Shown: positions 7,878 to 14,633 of the stretch, piece by piece
Position numbering within the stretch: the stretch's first letter is position 1
Layout: every line of letters begins with the position of its first letter
DNA from: Bacteroidaceae bacterium
GTDB taxonomy: Bacteria; Bacteroidota; Bacteroidia; Bacteroidales; Bacteroidaceae
Length of the DNA: 37,884 bases
Direction: 5' to 3'
Assembly (NCBI GenBank): GCA_017933995.1
Contig: JAGBKI010000030.1
Span: 1-37,884 of the forward strand
Program-made: the position numbers and the translations under genes
The notes under the pieces: model-generated
Databases searched by the model: none
What the model was told of the DNA's origin: nothing
What the model saw: the letters and a program-made list of their open reading frames with translations, nothing else

Positions 7878-7913
7878 ATTCAACACACCCGTTGCGATCT
7901 TGTTGTATTTGTT

Positions 7914-8017
7914 CAATTTTGATTATAATTTTGATAAATTTCTGCGCGAAGCGCATAAAGAATAGTCGCCTACGGCGAGAAATCTTACAAAATTTAATTC
8001 AAAATTAATCAAAATCC
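7914..8017. repeat. Palindromic element, copy 1, double mini-hairpin core
   Basis: A 39-bp core (7942-7980) contains two tight hairpins, TGCGC-GAA-GCGCA and TCGCC-TAC-GGCGA, about 10 bp apart. Imperfect inverted AT-rich arms of about 28 bp (7914-7941 and 7990-8017, built on ATTTTGATTA and AATTTTGA) flank it. The core recurs at 20250-20288. It sits between the TolC-like and adaptor genes of one cluster. It has no U-run and no coding potential. Confidence 0.85.
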
Positions 8018-8082
8018 ACTTTCCCCAAATTTATTCCACCAACACTTACACTCCGTATTATATATAGCACCACACAACCACT

Positions 8083-9141
8083 ATGAAAAAGCACTTGATG
8101 ATACTCCCGCTCGCAGCCGCGCTGACGGCCTGCGGCGAAAAGGACGTGCAGTACGACGCCTCGGGCGTGTTCGAGGTCACGGAAGTGACGGTCTCGGCAC
8201 AGGCCACGGGCGAAATAACCAGCCTCACGCTCGAAGAGGGCGACACGGTGGCGCCCGGCGTGCTGCTCGGCACCATCGACGACACACAGTTGCGCCTGCA
8301 ACGCCAGGCACTCGACAGCGAAAAGGCGCGCGTGGCCGCTGGACAGGACCAGGCACGCGCCGCACAGGAGCAGGCACGCGCCGCACAGCGCCAGACTGAG
8401 GCGCAGAAGCGCGCCGCCGACACGCGCCGCCTCGACCTGGAGCGGCAGGTGGCCGCTTTGCGCCAGCAGATAGCCAACCTGCAGCACGAGGAGGCGCGCT
8501 TCCGCCAACTGGTGGCCGAGGGCGCGGCGGCGCAGAAGCAGGTGGACGACATCACGCAGCAGATTGCCGTCGCCCAGCGGCAGTTGGCCGCCACCGAGGA
8601 GCAGATTGCCCAGGCCAACAGCGGCGTGGAACTGGGCCGCGCGGCCTACGACGCGCAAGGCGAGGGCTTTGGCGCGCAGGCCACGGGCTACGAGGCGCAG
8701 GAGCGCGGCCTCGGCGCACAGGGTGAGGGCATCGGCACACAGCAGGCGCAACTGGACGACCGTATCGCCCACACGCGTATCGCCTCTCCCATCGGCGGCA
8801 CCGTGCTGGCCAAATATATGGAACAGGGCGAATACGCCACAGCGGGACGCCCGCTGTTCAAGGTGGCCGACGTCAGCCGCATGACGCTGCGCGCCTACGT
8901 CACCGCCGACCAACTCACGCGCCTGAAAATCGGCCAGCGCGTCACGGTCTACGCCGACCAGGGCACCGACGGGCGCAAGGCTTACGCGGGCACCGTGGCA
9001 TGGATTTCGGAGCGCGCCGAGTTCACCCCGCGCACCATCCAGACGCGCGATGAGCGCGCCAACCTCGTCTACGCCGTGAAGATTAGCGTCGCCAACGACG
9101 GCCTCATCAAGCGCGGGATGTACGGCGACGTGAAGTTTTGA
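8083..9141 (+). CDS. HlyD/MFP-family periplasmic adaptor lipoprotein
   Basis: Membrane fusion protein linking inner-membrane transporter and outer channel, 352 residues. A lipoprotein signal (LTAC, Cys17) anchors it. A split biotinyl-lipoyl domain lies at about 30-65 (VTVSAQATGEITSLTLEEGD) and again at about 225-265 (TRIASPIGGTVLAKYMEQGE). Between them is a long Gln/Ala-rich coiled coil (about 70-190) followed by an odd Gly/Gln/Glu-rich stretch containing GEGFGAQ, GLGAQ and GEGIGTQ. A beta-barrel domain follows. Family and order match YbhG-type adaptors. The 91-bp spacer to the ATPase gene is a low-complexity repeat. Confidence 0.9.
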   Translation: MKKHLMILPLAAALTACGEKDVQYDASGVFEVTEVTVSAQATGEITSLTLEEGDTVAPGVLLGTIDDTQLRLQRQALDSEKARVAAGQDQARAAQEQARAAQRQTEAQKRAADTRRLDLERQVAALRQQIANLQHEEARFRQLVAEGAAAQKQVDDITQQIAVAQRQLAATEEQIAQANSGVELGRAAYDAQGEGFGAQATGYEAQERGLGAQGEGIGTQQAQLDDRIAHTRIASPIGGTVLAKYMEQGEYATAGRPLFKVADVSRMTLRAYVTADQLTRLKIGQRVTVYADQGTDGRKAYAGTVAWISERAEFTPRTIQTRDERANLVYAVKISVANDGLIKRGMYGDVKF

Positions 9142-9151
9142 GAGAGCAGGA

Positions 9152-9232
9152 AGATTAGAAACAATAGAGACCATAGAGACTATAGAAACTCTAAGGATTC
9201 TAAAGACTCTAAGAATTCTACCCCCCCACCCC
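9152..9232 (+). repeat. 9-bp tandem microrepeat and C-tract before the ATPase gene
   Basis: The spacer before the first ABC ATPase is low complexity: loose ATAGAGAC-like repeats, then four 9-bp units (ACTCTAAGG, ATTCTAAAG, ACTCTAAGA, ATTCTA) starting at 9188, 9197, 9206 and 9215, then seven C residues at 9221-9227 just before the ATG at 9233. No ribosome-binding site of the Shine-Dalgarno type is visible. The C-tract could slip in replication and alter the leader. Confidence 0.8.
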
Positions 9233-10168
9233 ATGACCCCAATCGTTTCCGTCCGCGAACTCCGCAAGAGCTACACCCGTGGGCGCGTCGAGGCGCTGCG
9301 CGGTGTCAGTTTCGACGTCAGCGAGGGCGAGATGTTCGGCCTCATCGGCCCCGACGGCGCGGGCAAGACCACCATCTTCCGCATCCTGGCCACGCTGCTG
9401 CTGCCCGACAGCGGCAGCGCCACGGTCGACGGCCTCGACATCCGCCGCGACTACACCGCGCTGCGCCACCGCATCGGCTATATGCCGGGCCGCTTCTCGC
9501 TCTACCCCGACCTCACCGTGGGCGAGAACCTACACTTCTTCGCCTCGACCTTCGGCACGACGGTGGAGGAGAACTACGACCTGGTGCGCGACATCTACAG
9601 CCAAATCGAGCCGTTCGCCGACCGCCGCGCGGGCAAACTCAGCGGCGGGATGAAACAGAAGCTCGCCCTGTCGTGCGCCCTCATCCACGCCCCGCGCGTC
9701 TTGTTCCTCGACGAACCCACCACGGGCGTAGACCCCGTGAGCCGCCGCGAGTTTTGGCAAATGCTGGGTGCGCTGCGACGGCAGTACGGCATCAGCGTCA
9801 TCGCCTCCACGCCCTATATGGACGAAGCGGCGGAGTGCGACCGCATAGCGCTCATCCAGGACGGCGCGTTCCTCACCACCGACTCGCCCGCCGACATCGT
9901 GCGCGCCTACGACAAACGCCTCTGGGCCGTGAGCAGCGACCGTATGCACCAGTTGCTCGACGACCTGCGCGCCTGGCCCCACACGGAGACGGCCTTCAGT
10001 TTCGGCGAGGCGTACCACGTCACCGTCACATCCGACGCCCGCCCCGACAACCTGCGACAGTTCCTTGAAAACGCCGGCCACCGCGACGTCGCCGTCGCCG
10101 AGACGCAGCCGGGCATCGAGGACTGTTTTATGGCGTTGGCCACACCCACTTCAACTCCCAGCGTATGA
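9233..10168 (+). CDS. ABC exporter ATPase subunit 1 (YbhF N-half-like)
   Basis: Nucleotide-binding subunit of an ABC-2 exporter, 311 residues. Walker A is GPDGAGKTT (39-47), the signature is LSGGMKQ (136-142) and Walker B ends LFLDEP with catalytic Glu161. The H-loop position, normally His, is Pro194 in STPYMDEA, so this subunit should contribute a weakened catalytic site. The C-terminal 90 residues form an extension typical of YbhF-like proteins. It overlaps the next ATPase gene by 4 bp (ATGA). In E. coli YbhF both ATPase halves are one polypeptide; here they are two genes. Confidence 0.93.
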   Translation: MTPIVSVRELRKSYTRGRVEALRGVSFDVSEGEMFGLIGPDGAGKTTIFRILATLLLPDSGSATVDGLDIRRDYTALRHRIGYMPGRFSLYPDLTVGENLHFFASTFGTTVEENYDLVRDIYSQIEPFADRRAGKLSGGMKQKLALSCALIHAPRVLFLDEPTTGVDPVSRREFWQMLGALRRQYGISVIASTPYMDEAAECDRIALIQDGAFLTTDSPADIVRAYDKRLWAVSSDRMHQLLDDLRAWPHTETAFSFGEAYHVTVTSDARPDNLRQFLENAGHRDVAVAETQPGIEDCFMALATPTSTPSV

Positions 10169-10911
10169 ACCCCGAAAAGATTGTCATCGAGGCCGAGGGG
10201 CTGACCAAACGCTTCGGCACGTTCACAGCCACCGACCACATCACGTTCCGCGTAGCAGCGGGCGAAATCTTCGGATTTCTCGGTGCCAACGGCGCGGGCA
10301 AGACCACGGCGATGCGTATGCTCTGCGGGCTGTCGCAGCCCACCGAGGGGCGCGCCCGCGTGGCCGGTTTCGACGTGGCCACAGAGCACGAGCAGGTGAA
10401 GCGCCACATCGGCTACATGTCGCAGCGGTTCTCGCTCTACGACGACCTGACCGTCAGCGAGAACCTGCGCCTGTTCGGCGGCATATACGGCATGAAGCGC
10501 GCCGACGTGCGCCGCAAGACGCGCGAGTTGCTCGATGAACTCGACATGGCTGCGTCGGCCCGCAAGCGCGTGGGTTCGCTGCCGCTGGGATGGAAACAGA
10601 AACTGGCTTTCTCGCTCAGCGTGTTCCACGACCCGCAAATCGTCTTCCTCGACGAGCCGACGGGCGGCGTCGACCCCGTGACGCGCCGCCGTTTCTGGGA
10701 ACTCATCTACCGCGCCGCCGACCGTGGCGTGACGGTCTTCGTCACGACGCACTATATGGACGAGGCCGAATACTGCGACCGCGTCTCCATTATGGTCGAC
10801 GGCCAGATACGCGCGCTCGACACCCCCGCCGCCCTCAAGCGGCAGTACCACACGGACTCCATGTACGGCGTCTTCTACGCCCTGGCAAGGACGGCGAAGC
10901 GCGCAGACTAA
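10165..10911 (+). CDS. ABC exporter ATPase subunit 2 (YbhF C-half-like)
   Basis: Second ATPase of the exporter, 248 residues. Walker A is GANGAGKTT (40-48), Walker B ends VFLDEP with Glu164, and the H-loop is intact (His196 in VTTHYMDEAEYCDRV). Its signature motif is LPLGWKQ (139-145) instead of LSGGQ. The defects in the two ATPases are complementary: subunit 1 lacks the H-loop His, subunit 2 has the altered signature. If they pair head to tail, one composite site is degenerate and one canonical. Translation is coupled to subunit 1 by the 4-bp overlap, and the first permease begins 12 bp downstream. Confidence 0.93.
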   Translation: MNPEKIVIEAEGLTKRFGTFTATDHITFRVAAGEIFGFLGANGAGKTTAMRMLCGLSQPTEGRARVAGFDVATEHEQVKRHIGYMSQRFSLYDDLTVSENLRLFGGIYGMKRADVRRKTRELLDELDMAASARKRVGSLPLGWKQKLAFSLSVFHDPQIVFLDEPTGGVDPVTRRRFWELIYRAADRGVTVFVTTHYMDEAEYCDRVSIMVDGQIRALDTPAALKRQYHTDSMYGVFYALARTAKRAD

Positions 10912-10923
10912 CCCACCGACAAG

Positions 10924-12069
10924 ATGAAACAGAAAAAGCAAGCCCACAGCCCCGTTCAGTTCCGCTCCTTCCTCGCCAAGGAGTTCCGGCACATGGCGCG
11001 CGACTGGCGCACGCTGCTCATCCTTGTGGCGATGCCCGTCATTATGGTGCTGCTCTTCGGCTACGCCGTCACCACCGAGGTGAAAGGCACGCGCACCGCC
11101 GTGCTCGACCCGTCGCACGACTACCTAACGCGGCGCATCACCGACGCGCTGGCCGCCAACACCCGCTTCGACCTCTCGGCCACCTGCGCCTCAATGGACG
11201 AGGTAGACGCCCTGTTCCGCGAGGGGCAAATCGACATGGCCGTGGTCTTCGCGCCCGACTTCGCCAGCCGCGTGACCACGGAGCGCGAGGCCGCCATCGA
11301 ACTGCTTGTGGACGGCAGCGAACCCAACCAGGCCGCCATACGCCAGGGCTACGCCATGCAGGTGGTGGCCTCCGTGGCTGCCCAGAGCGCACAGGCCGCA
11401 GCCAGTGCAGCGCAGACGGCACAGCCGCAAATCAACGTCGTGACCCGTATGCTCTACAACCCGCAGGGGCGCAGCGAGTTCAACTTCGTGCCCGCCGTCA
11501 TCGGCATGATACTCCTGCTGCTCTGCACGCTGATGACGAGCATCAGCATCGTGCGCGAAAAGGAGATGGGCACGATGGAGGTGCTGCTGGCCTCGCCCCT
11601 GCCGCCGTCGGTCATCGTGGCGGCCAAACTGGTGCCCTACTTCGTGGTGTCGGCGGTGAACCTGACCACCATTCTGCTGCTGTCGCGCTTCCTGCTCGGC
11701 GTACCGATAGCGGGCAGCCTCGCCGCGCTGGTAGGCGTCTCCTTAATCTATATATGCGTCGCGCTGGCGCTGGGACTGCTCATCTCCACGCTCGTCCGCA
11801 CGCAGCTCGCCGCCATGCTGCTGTCGCTGTTGCTCATCGTGCCGACGATGTACCTCAGCGGCATGGTGTTCCAGATTGACAGTATGCCCGTCCCGGCGCA
11901 ATACGCCTCCGCCCTCGTCCCCGCCCGCTGGTTTATGGACGCCGCCCGCCGCCTGATGATACAAGGCGTGGACGCCCGCCACATCCTTGGCGACGTCCTC
12001 GCCCTCTGCCTCCAGCTCCTCGTCCTCGCCACACTGGCCGTGAAGTGCTTTAAGACGAGGCTGGAATAA
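10924..12069 (+). CDS. ABC-2 type permease 1 (YbhS/YbhR-like)
   Basis: Inner-membrane permease, 381 residues. One membrane helix lies near residues 30-48 (LLILVAMPVIMVLLFGYAV). A large extracytoplasmic domain follows (about 50-190), then five C-terminal helices from about residue 195, the ABC-2 membrane domain. The IVREKEMGTMEVLLASPLPP motif between the second and third helices is diagnostic of ABC2_membrane_3. It works with the second permease at 12203 and the two ATPases upstream. Confidence 0.92.
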   Translation: MKQKKQAHSPVQFRSFLAKEFRHMARDWRTLLILVAMPVIMVLLFGYAVTTEVKGTRTAVLDPSHDYLTRRITDALAANTRFDLSATCASMDEVDALFREGQIDMAVVFAPDFASRVTTEREAAIELLVDGSEPNQAAIRQGYAMQVVASVAAQSAQAAASAAQTAQPQINVVTRMLYNPQGRSEFNFVPAVIGMILLLLCTLMTSISIVREKEMGTMEVLLASPLPPSVIVAAKLVPYFVVSAVNLTTILLLSRFLLGVPIAGSLAALVGVSLIYICVALALGLLISTLVRTQLAAMLLSLLLIVPTMYLSGMVFQIDSMPVPAQYASALVPARWFMDAARRLMIQGVDARHILGDVLALCLQLLVLATLAVKCFKTRLE

Positions 12070-12202
12070 ACATTAAACAATAAACATTAAACAATAACCA
12101 TAGCCCTACGGCATTGAATCGACGCACAGCCAACGTTTAATGTTTATTGTTCAACGTTTAATGTTTAACGGCCAACGTTTATAGTTTATTGTTTATTGTA
12201 CA
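12068..12202. repeat. AT-rich inverted repeat between the two permease genes
   Basis: The 133-bp spacer is built of ATTAAACAATAAAC-type repeats. A 16-17-bp perfect inverted repeat (12076-12092 with 12035 plus 100, i.e. 12135-12151) encloses a small hairpin GCC-CTAC-GGC at 12103-12112. More half-repeats of TTTAATGTTTA and GTTTATTGTTTATT follow up to the start codon. The layout, AT-rich inverted arms around a C(G)CCTACGG(C) mini-hairpin, resembles the elements at 7914 and 20238, although the arms differ in sequence. Confidence 0.75.
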
Positions 12203-13306
12203 ATGTCCCCTCTCCCCTACCTCCTCGAAAAAGAGTTCAAGCAGATGATGCGCAACATCGTGCTGCCCGTGGTGTTCGTGCTGCTGCCCGTGGCGATGAT
12301 AAACGTCGTGCCGCGCCTGGCCACGCAGGAGGTGAAGCACGTGCGCTTCTGCGCCGTGGACAACGACCGCAGCACCGGCAGCGAACGCCTCGTGCAGAAA
12401 CTCGCCGCGTCGGCCTACTTCGACCTCGTGGCCACGCCGGCCACCCACAGCGCGGCGATGGCCGAAGTGGAGAGCGGCGCAGCCGACCTCATCGTCGAAA
12501 TCGCGCCCGACTTCGAGCGCAACCTTGTGCGCACCGGGCGCGCCGACATCTCCCTGCTGGCCAACGCCGTCGACGGCACCAAGAGCGGCCTCGGCGCCAG
12601 CTATGCCGCGCAAATCATCAACGACTACGCCGCATCGCTGGCCGACCCGGGCAGTGCCGCCGATGCCGCCTCGCTCATCACCACGCGCTACCTCTACAAC
12701 GTCACGCTGGACTACAAGACCTACATGATACCCGGCCTTATGGGTATGCTGCTCGTACTGCTCGTGGGCTTCCTGCCCGCGCTGAACATCGTGGGCGAAA
12801 AGGAGCGCGGCACCATCGAGCAGATGAACGTCACGCCCGTGGGCAAGTTCACCTTCATCCTCTCGAAACTCATCCCCTATTGGGCCGTGGGCCTCGCGGT
12901 GCTGGCCTTCTCCATGGCGCTGGCCGCCGGCATCCACGGCGTCACGCCCAAAAGCGGCGCGGGCGCGGTGTTCGTCTTCGCCACCGTGTTCATCCTCGTC
13001 GTGTCGAGCCTCGGCCTCATCGTGTCGAACTACAGCGACACGACGCAGCAAGCCTCGCTCGTGATGTTCTTCTTCCTGGTCATCTTCATCCTGCTGAGCG
13101 GCCTGCTGACGCCCGTCACGTCGATGCCCCGCTGGGCGCAGGTCATCACCTACGCCAACCCGCTGCGCCACTTTATGGAGGCCATGCGCGGCATCTACAT
13201 CAAGGGCGCCACGCTGCCCGACCTCCTGCCCCAGTTCCTCCGCCTCACCGCCATGGCCGCCCTGCTGTGGGTGTGGGCCATTGGGAGTTACCGAAAGTCA
13301 CAGTAA
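12203..13306 (+). CDS. ABC-2 type permease 2 (YbhR/YbhS-like)
   Basis: Second permease, 367 residues, with the same plan as its neighbour. An N-terminal helix (about 15-35, VVFVLLPVAMINVV) is followed by an extracytoplasmic domain and five C-terminal helices from about 175. The coupling motif VGEKERGTIEQMNVTPVGKF is conserved. The tail includes the helix near residue 350 (ALLWVWAIGSY). Last gene of the export cluster; the repeat-filled spacer upstream may uncouple it from permease 1. Confidence 0.92.
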   Translation: MSPLPYLLEKEFKQMMRNIVLPVVFVLLPVAMINVVPRLATQEVKHVRFCAVDNDRSTGSERLVQKLAASAYFDLVATPATHSAAMAEVESGAADLIVEIAPDFERNLVRTGRADISLLANAVDGTKSGLGASYAAQIINDYAASLADPGSAADAASLITTRYLYNVTLDYKTYMIPGLMGMLLVLLVGFLPALNIVGEKERGTIEQMNVTPVGKFTFILSKLIPYWAVGLAVLAFSMALAAGIHGVTPKSGAGAVFVFATVFILVVSSLGLIVSNYSDTTQQASLVMFFFLVIFILLSGLLTPVTSMPRWAQVITYANPLRHFMEAMRGIYIKGATLPDLLPQFLRLTAMAALLWVWAIGSYRKSQ

Positions 13307-13332
13307 ACAAACGACAAGTCCACTTTGTGGTG

Positions 13333-13340
13333 TAACTTTG
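13333..13340 (+). promoter_or_regulatory. Promoter -7 box upstream of hemW
   Basis: TAACTTTG fits TAnnTTTG and would place the transcript start near 13348, about 39 nt before the hemW TTG codon. A second match, TACCTTTG at 13382-13389, overlaps the start codon itself. If that one were used, the leader and start would be lost, so I favour the upstream box. Confidence 0.5.
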
Positions 13341-13386
13341 CGCCCGATAAAGCGCGTTCCACCACAGCGCGCCCACGTTACTACCT

Positions 13387-14517
13387 TTGGCCGGTCTGTA
13401 CATACACATCCCTTTCTGCCGCACGCGCTGCATCTATTGCGACTTTTGCAGCAGCACCCTCGGCGACGATGCCCAGGCGCGCTACGCCGACGCCCTATGC
13501 AACGAGATGGACGCCCGGCGCGACTACTGCCACACGCGCCGCATGGAAACCCTCTATATCGGCGGCGGCACCCCCTCCTTGCTGAACGACACGCTGCTGG
13601 AGCGCATCTTGTGTCACGCGCGGCGCGTATTTGACTTTCCCGTCGATGCTGAAGTCACTGTCGAGGCCAATCCCGACGACATCAACCCCGCGCGTATGCG
13701 CCGCTGGAAGGAGGTGCTGGGCATCAACCGCCTCAGTATGGGCGTGCAGTCGTTCCAAGAAGCCGAACTGCGCTGGATGAACCGCCGCCACACGGGGCGC
13801 CAGGCCAGAGAGGCTGTACGCAGTGCGTATGAAGCGGGGCTGGAAAACATCAGCATAGACCTTATCTACGGTCTGCCAGGTTCTGATATCCACAGCTGGA
13901 GCGACACACTGCGACAGGCGCTTGCCCTGCCCGTGTGCCACCTTTCGGCATATTGCTTGAGCGTCGAACCGCGCACACCTTTAGGGAAGATGTGCGCCAC
14001 GAAAAAAACTGTGCTGCCCGACGAGGAAGTGAGCGAAGCGCAATACAGACTGCTCGTCGAAGCCACCAGCAAGGCCGGATTCGTGCACTACGAAATTTCG
14101 AACTTCGCACGCCCGACCTACCATGCACGCCATAACGCAGCTTATTGGGACGGTACGCCCTACCTTGGCCTCGGCGCGGGCGCACACTCGTTCGACGGAC
14201 ACACGCGCCGTGCCAACACCGACAACGTTCAGACCTACATCAACGCCGACGGCCACCCGCCGTTCACAACCGAAACACTTTCCGACTCAGAGCGCGCCAA
14301 CGAAACCGTCTTCACAGCCCTGCGCACCGCCAAGGGGCTTGACCTCCGCCGTTTCCGCAAGCAGTTCGGCGACGACGCGCTTCGCTACATACTGCAACAG
14401 GCCGCGCGCCATCTCGCAACCCACCGCCTTGTGCGCGAGGGCGACACGCTGCGTCTCAGCAAGGAGGGTGTCTTCGTTTCCGACAGCATAGTGGCCGACT
14501 TGATGGACGTGGATTGA
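13387..14517 (+). CDS. hemW: HemW-type radical SAM heme chaperone, TTG start
   Basis: A 376-residue member of the HemN/HemW radical SAM family, which transfers heme to target proteins. Residues Cys11, Cys15 and Cys18 form the CxxxCxxC [4Fe-4S] motif in YIHIPFCRTRCIYCDF. The substrate and SAM segments GGGTPSLL, VEANPDD and LSMGVQSFQEAEL follow. The HemW-type C-terminal domain (YWDGTPYLGLGAGAHSF) is complete. The only start giving the conserved MAGLYIHIPF N-terminus is TTG at 13387; an in-frame stop lies at 13348 with no ATG between. The single conserved set of cysteines and the length favour HemW over coproporphyrinogen dehydrogenase. Confidence 0.9.
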   Translation: MAGLYIHIPFCRTRCIYCDFCSSTLGDDAQARYADALCNEMDARRDYCHTRRMETLYIGGGTPSLLNDTLLERILCHARRVFDFPVDAEVTVEANPDDINPARMRRWKEVLGINRLSMGVQSFQEAELRWMNRRHTGRQAREAVRSAYEAGLENISIDLIYGLPGSDIHSWSDTLRQALALPVCHLSAYCLSVEPRTPLGKMCATKKTVLPDEEVSEAQYRLLVEATSKAGFVHYEISNFARPTYHARHNAAYWDGTPYLGLGAGAHSFDGHTRRANTDNVQTYINADGHPPFTTETLSDSERANETVFTALRTAKGLDLRRFRKQFGDDALRYILQQAARHLATHRLVREGDTLRLSKEGVFVSDSIVADLMDVD

Positions 14518-14566
14518 CAAAAGCCTGCGTAAAACCCTGCAAAACAGCGAAAAGAACGCCACCAAG

Positions 14567-14597
14567 TTGTATGCGTCGCAAAAAACGCCTACATTTG
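14567..14597 (+). promoter_or_regulatory. Promoter of the M6 metalloprotease gene
   Basis: A TTG (14567-14569) and a TACATTTG -7 box (14590-14597) are separated by 20 bp, a good match to the Bacteroidetes -33/-7 promoter. It supports the ATG at 14634 as start rather than the earlier in-frame ATG at 14514 that overlaps the hemW stop. Confidence 0.7.
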
Positions 14598-14633
14598 TGC
14601 GCTTTTTTACCGCATCACGCTAACCCTACGTAT

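Noticed and set aside
7914-8017. Rho-independent terminator after the TolC-like gene
   Set aside because: The mini-hairpins have 5-bp stems and no U-run, and the same core occurs elsewhere in opposite orientation to transcription.
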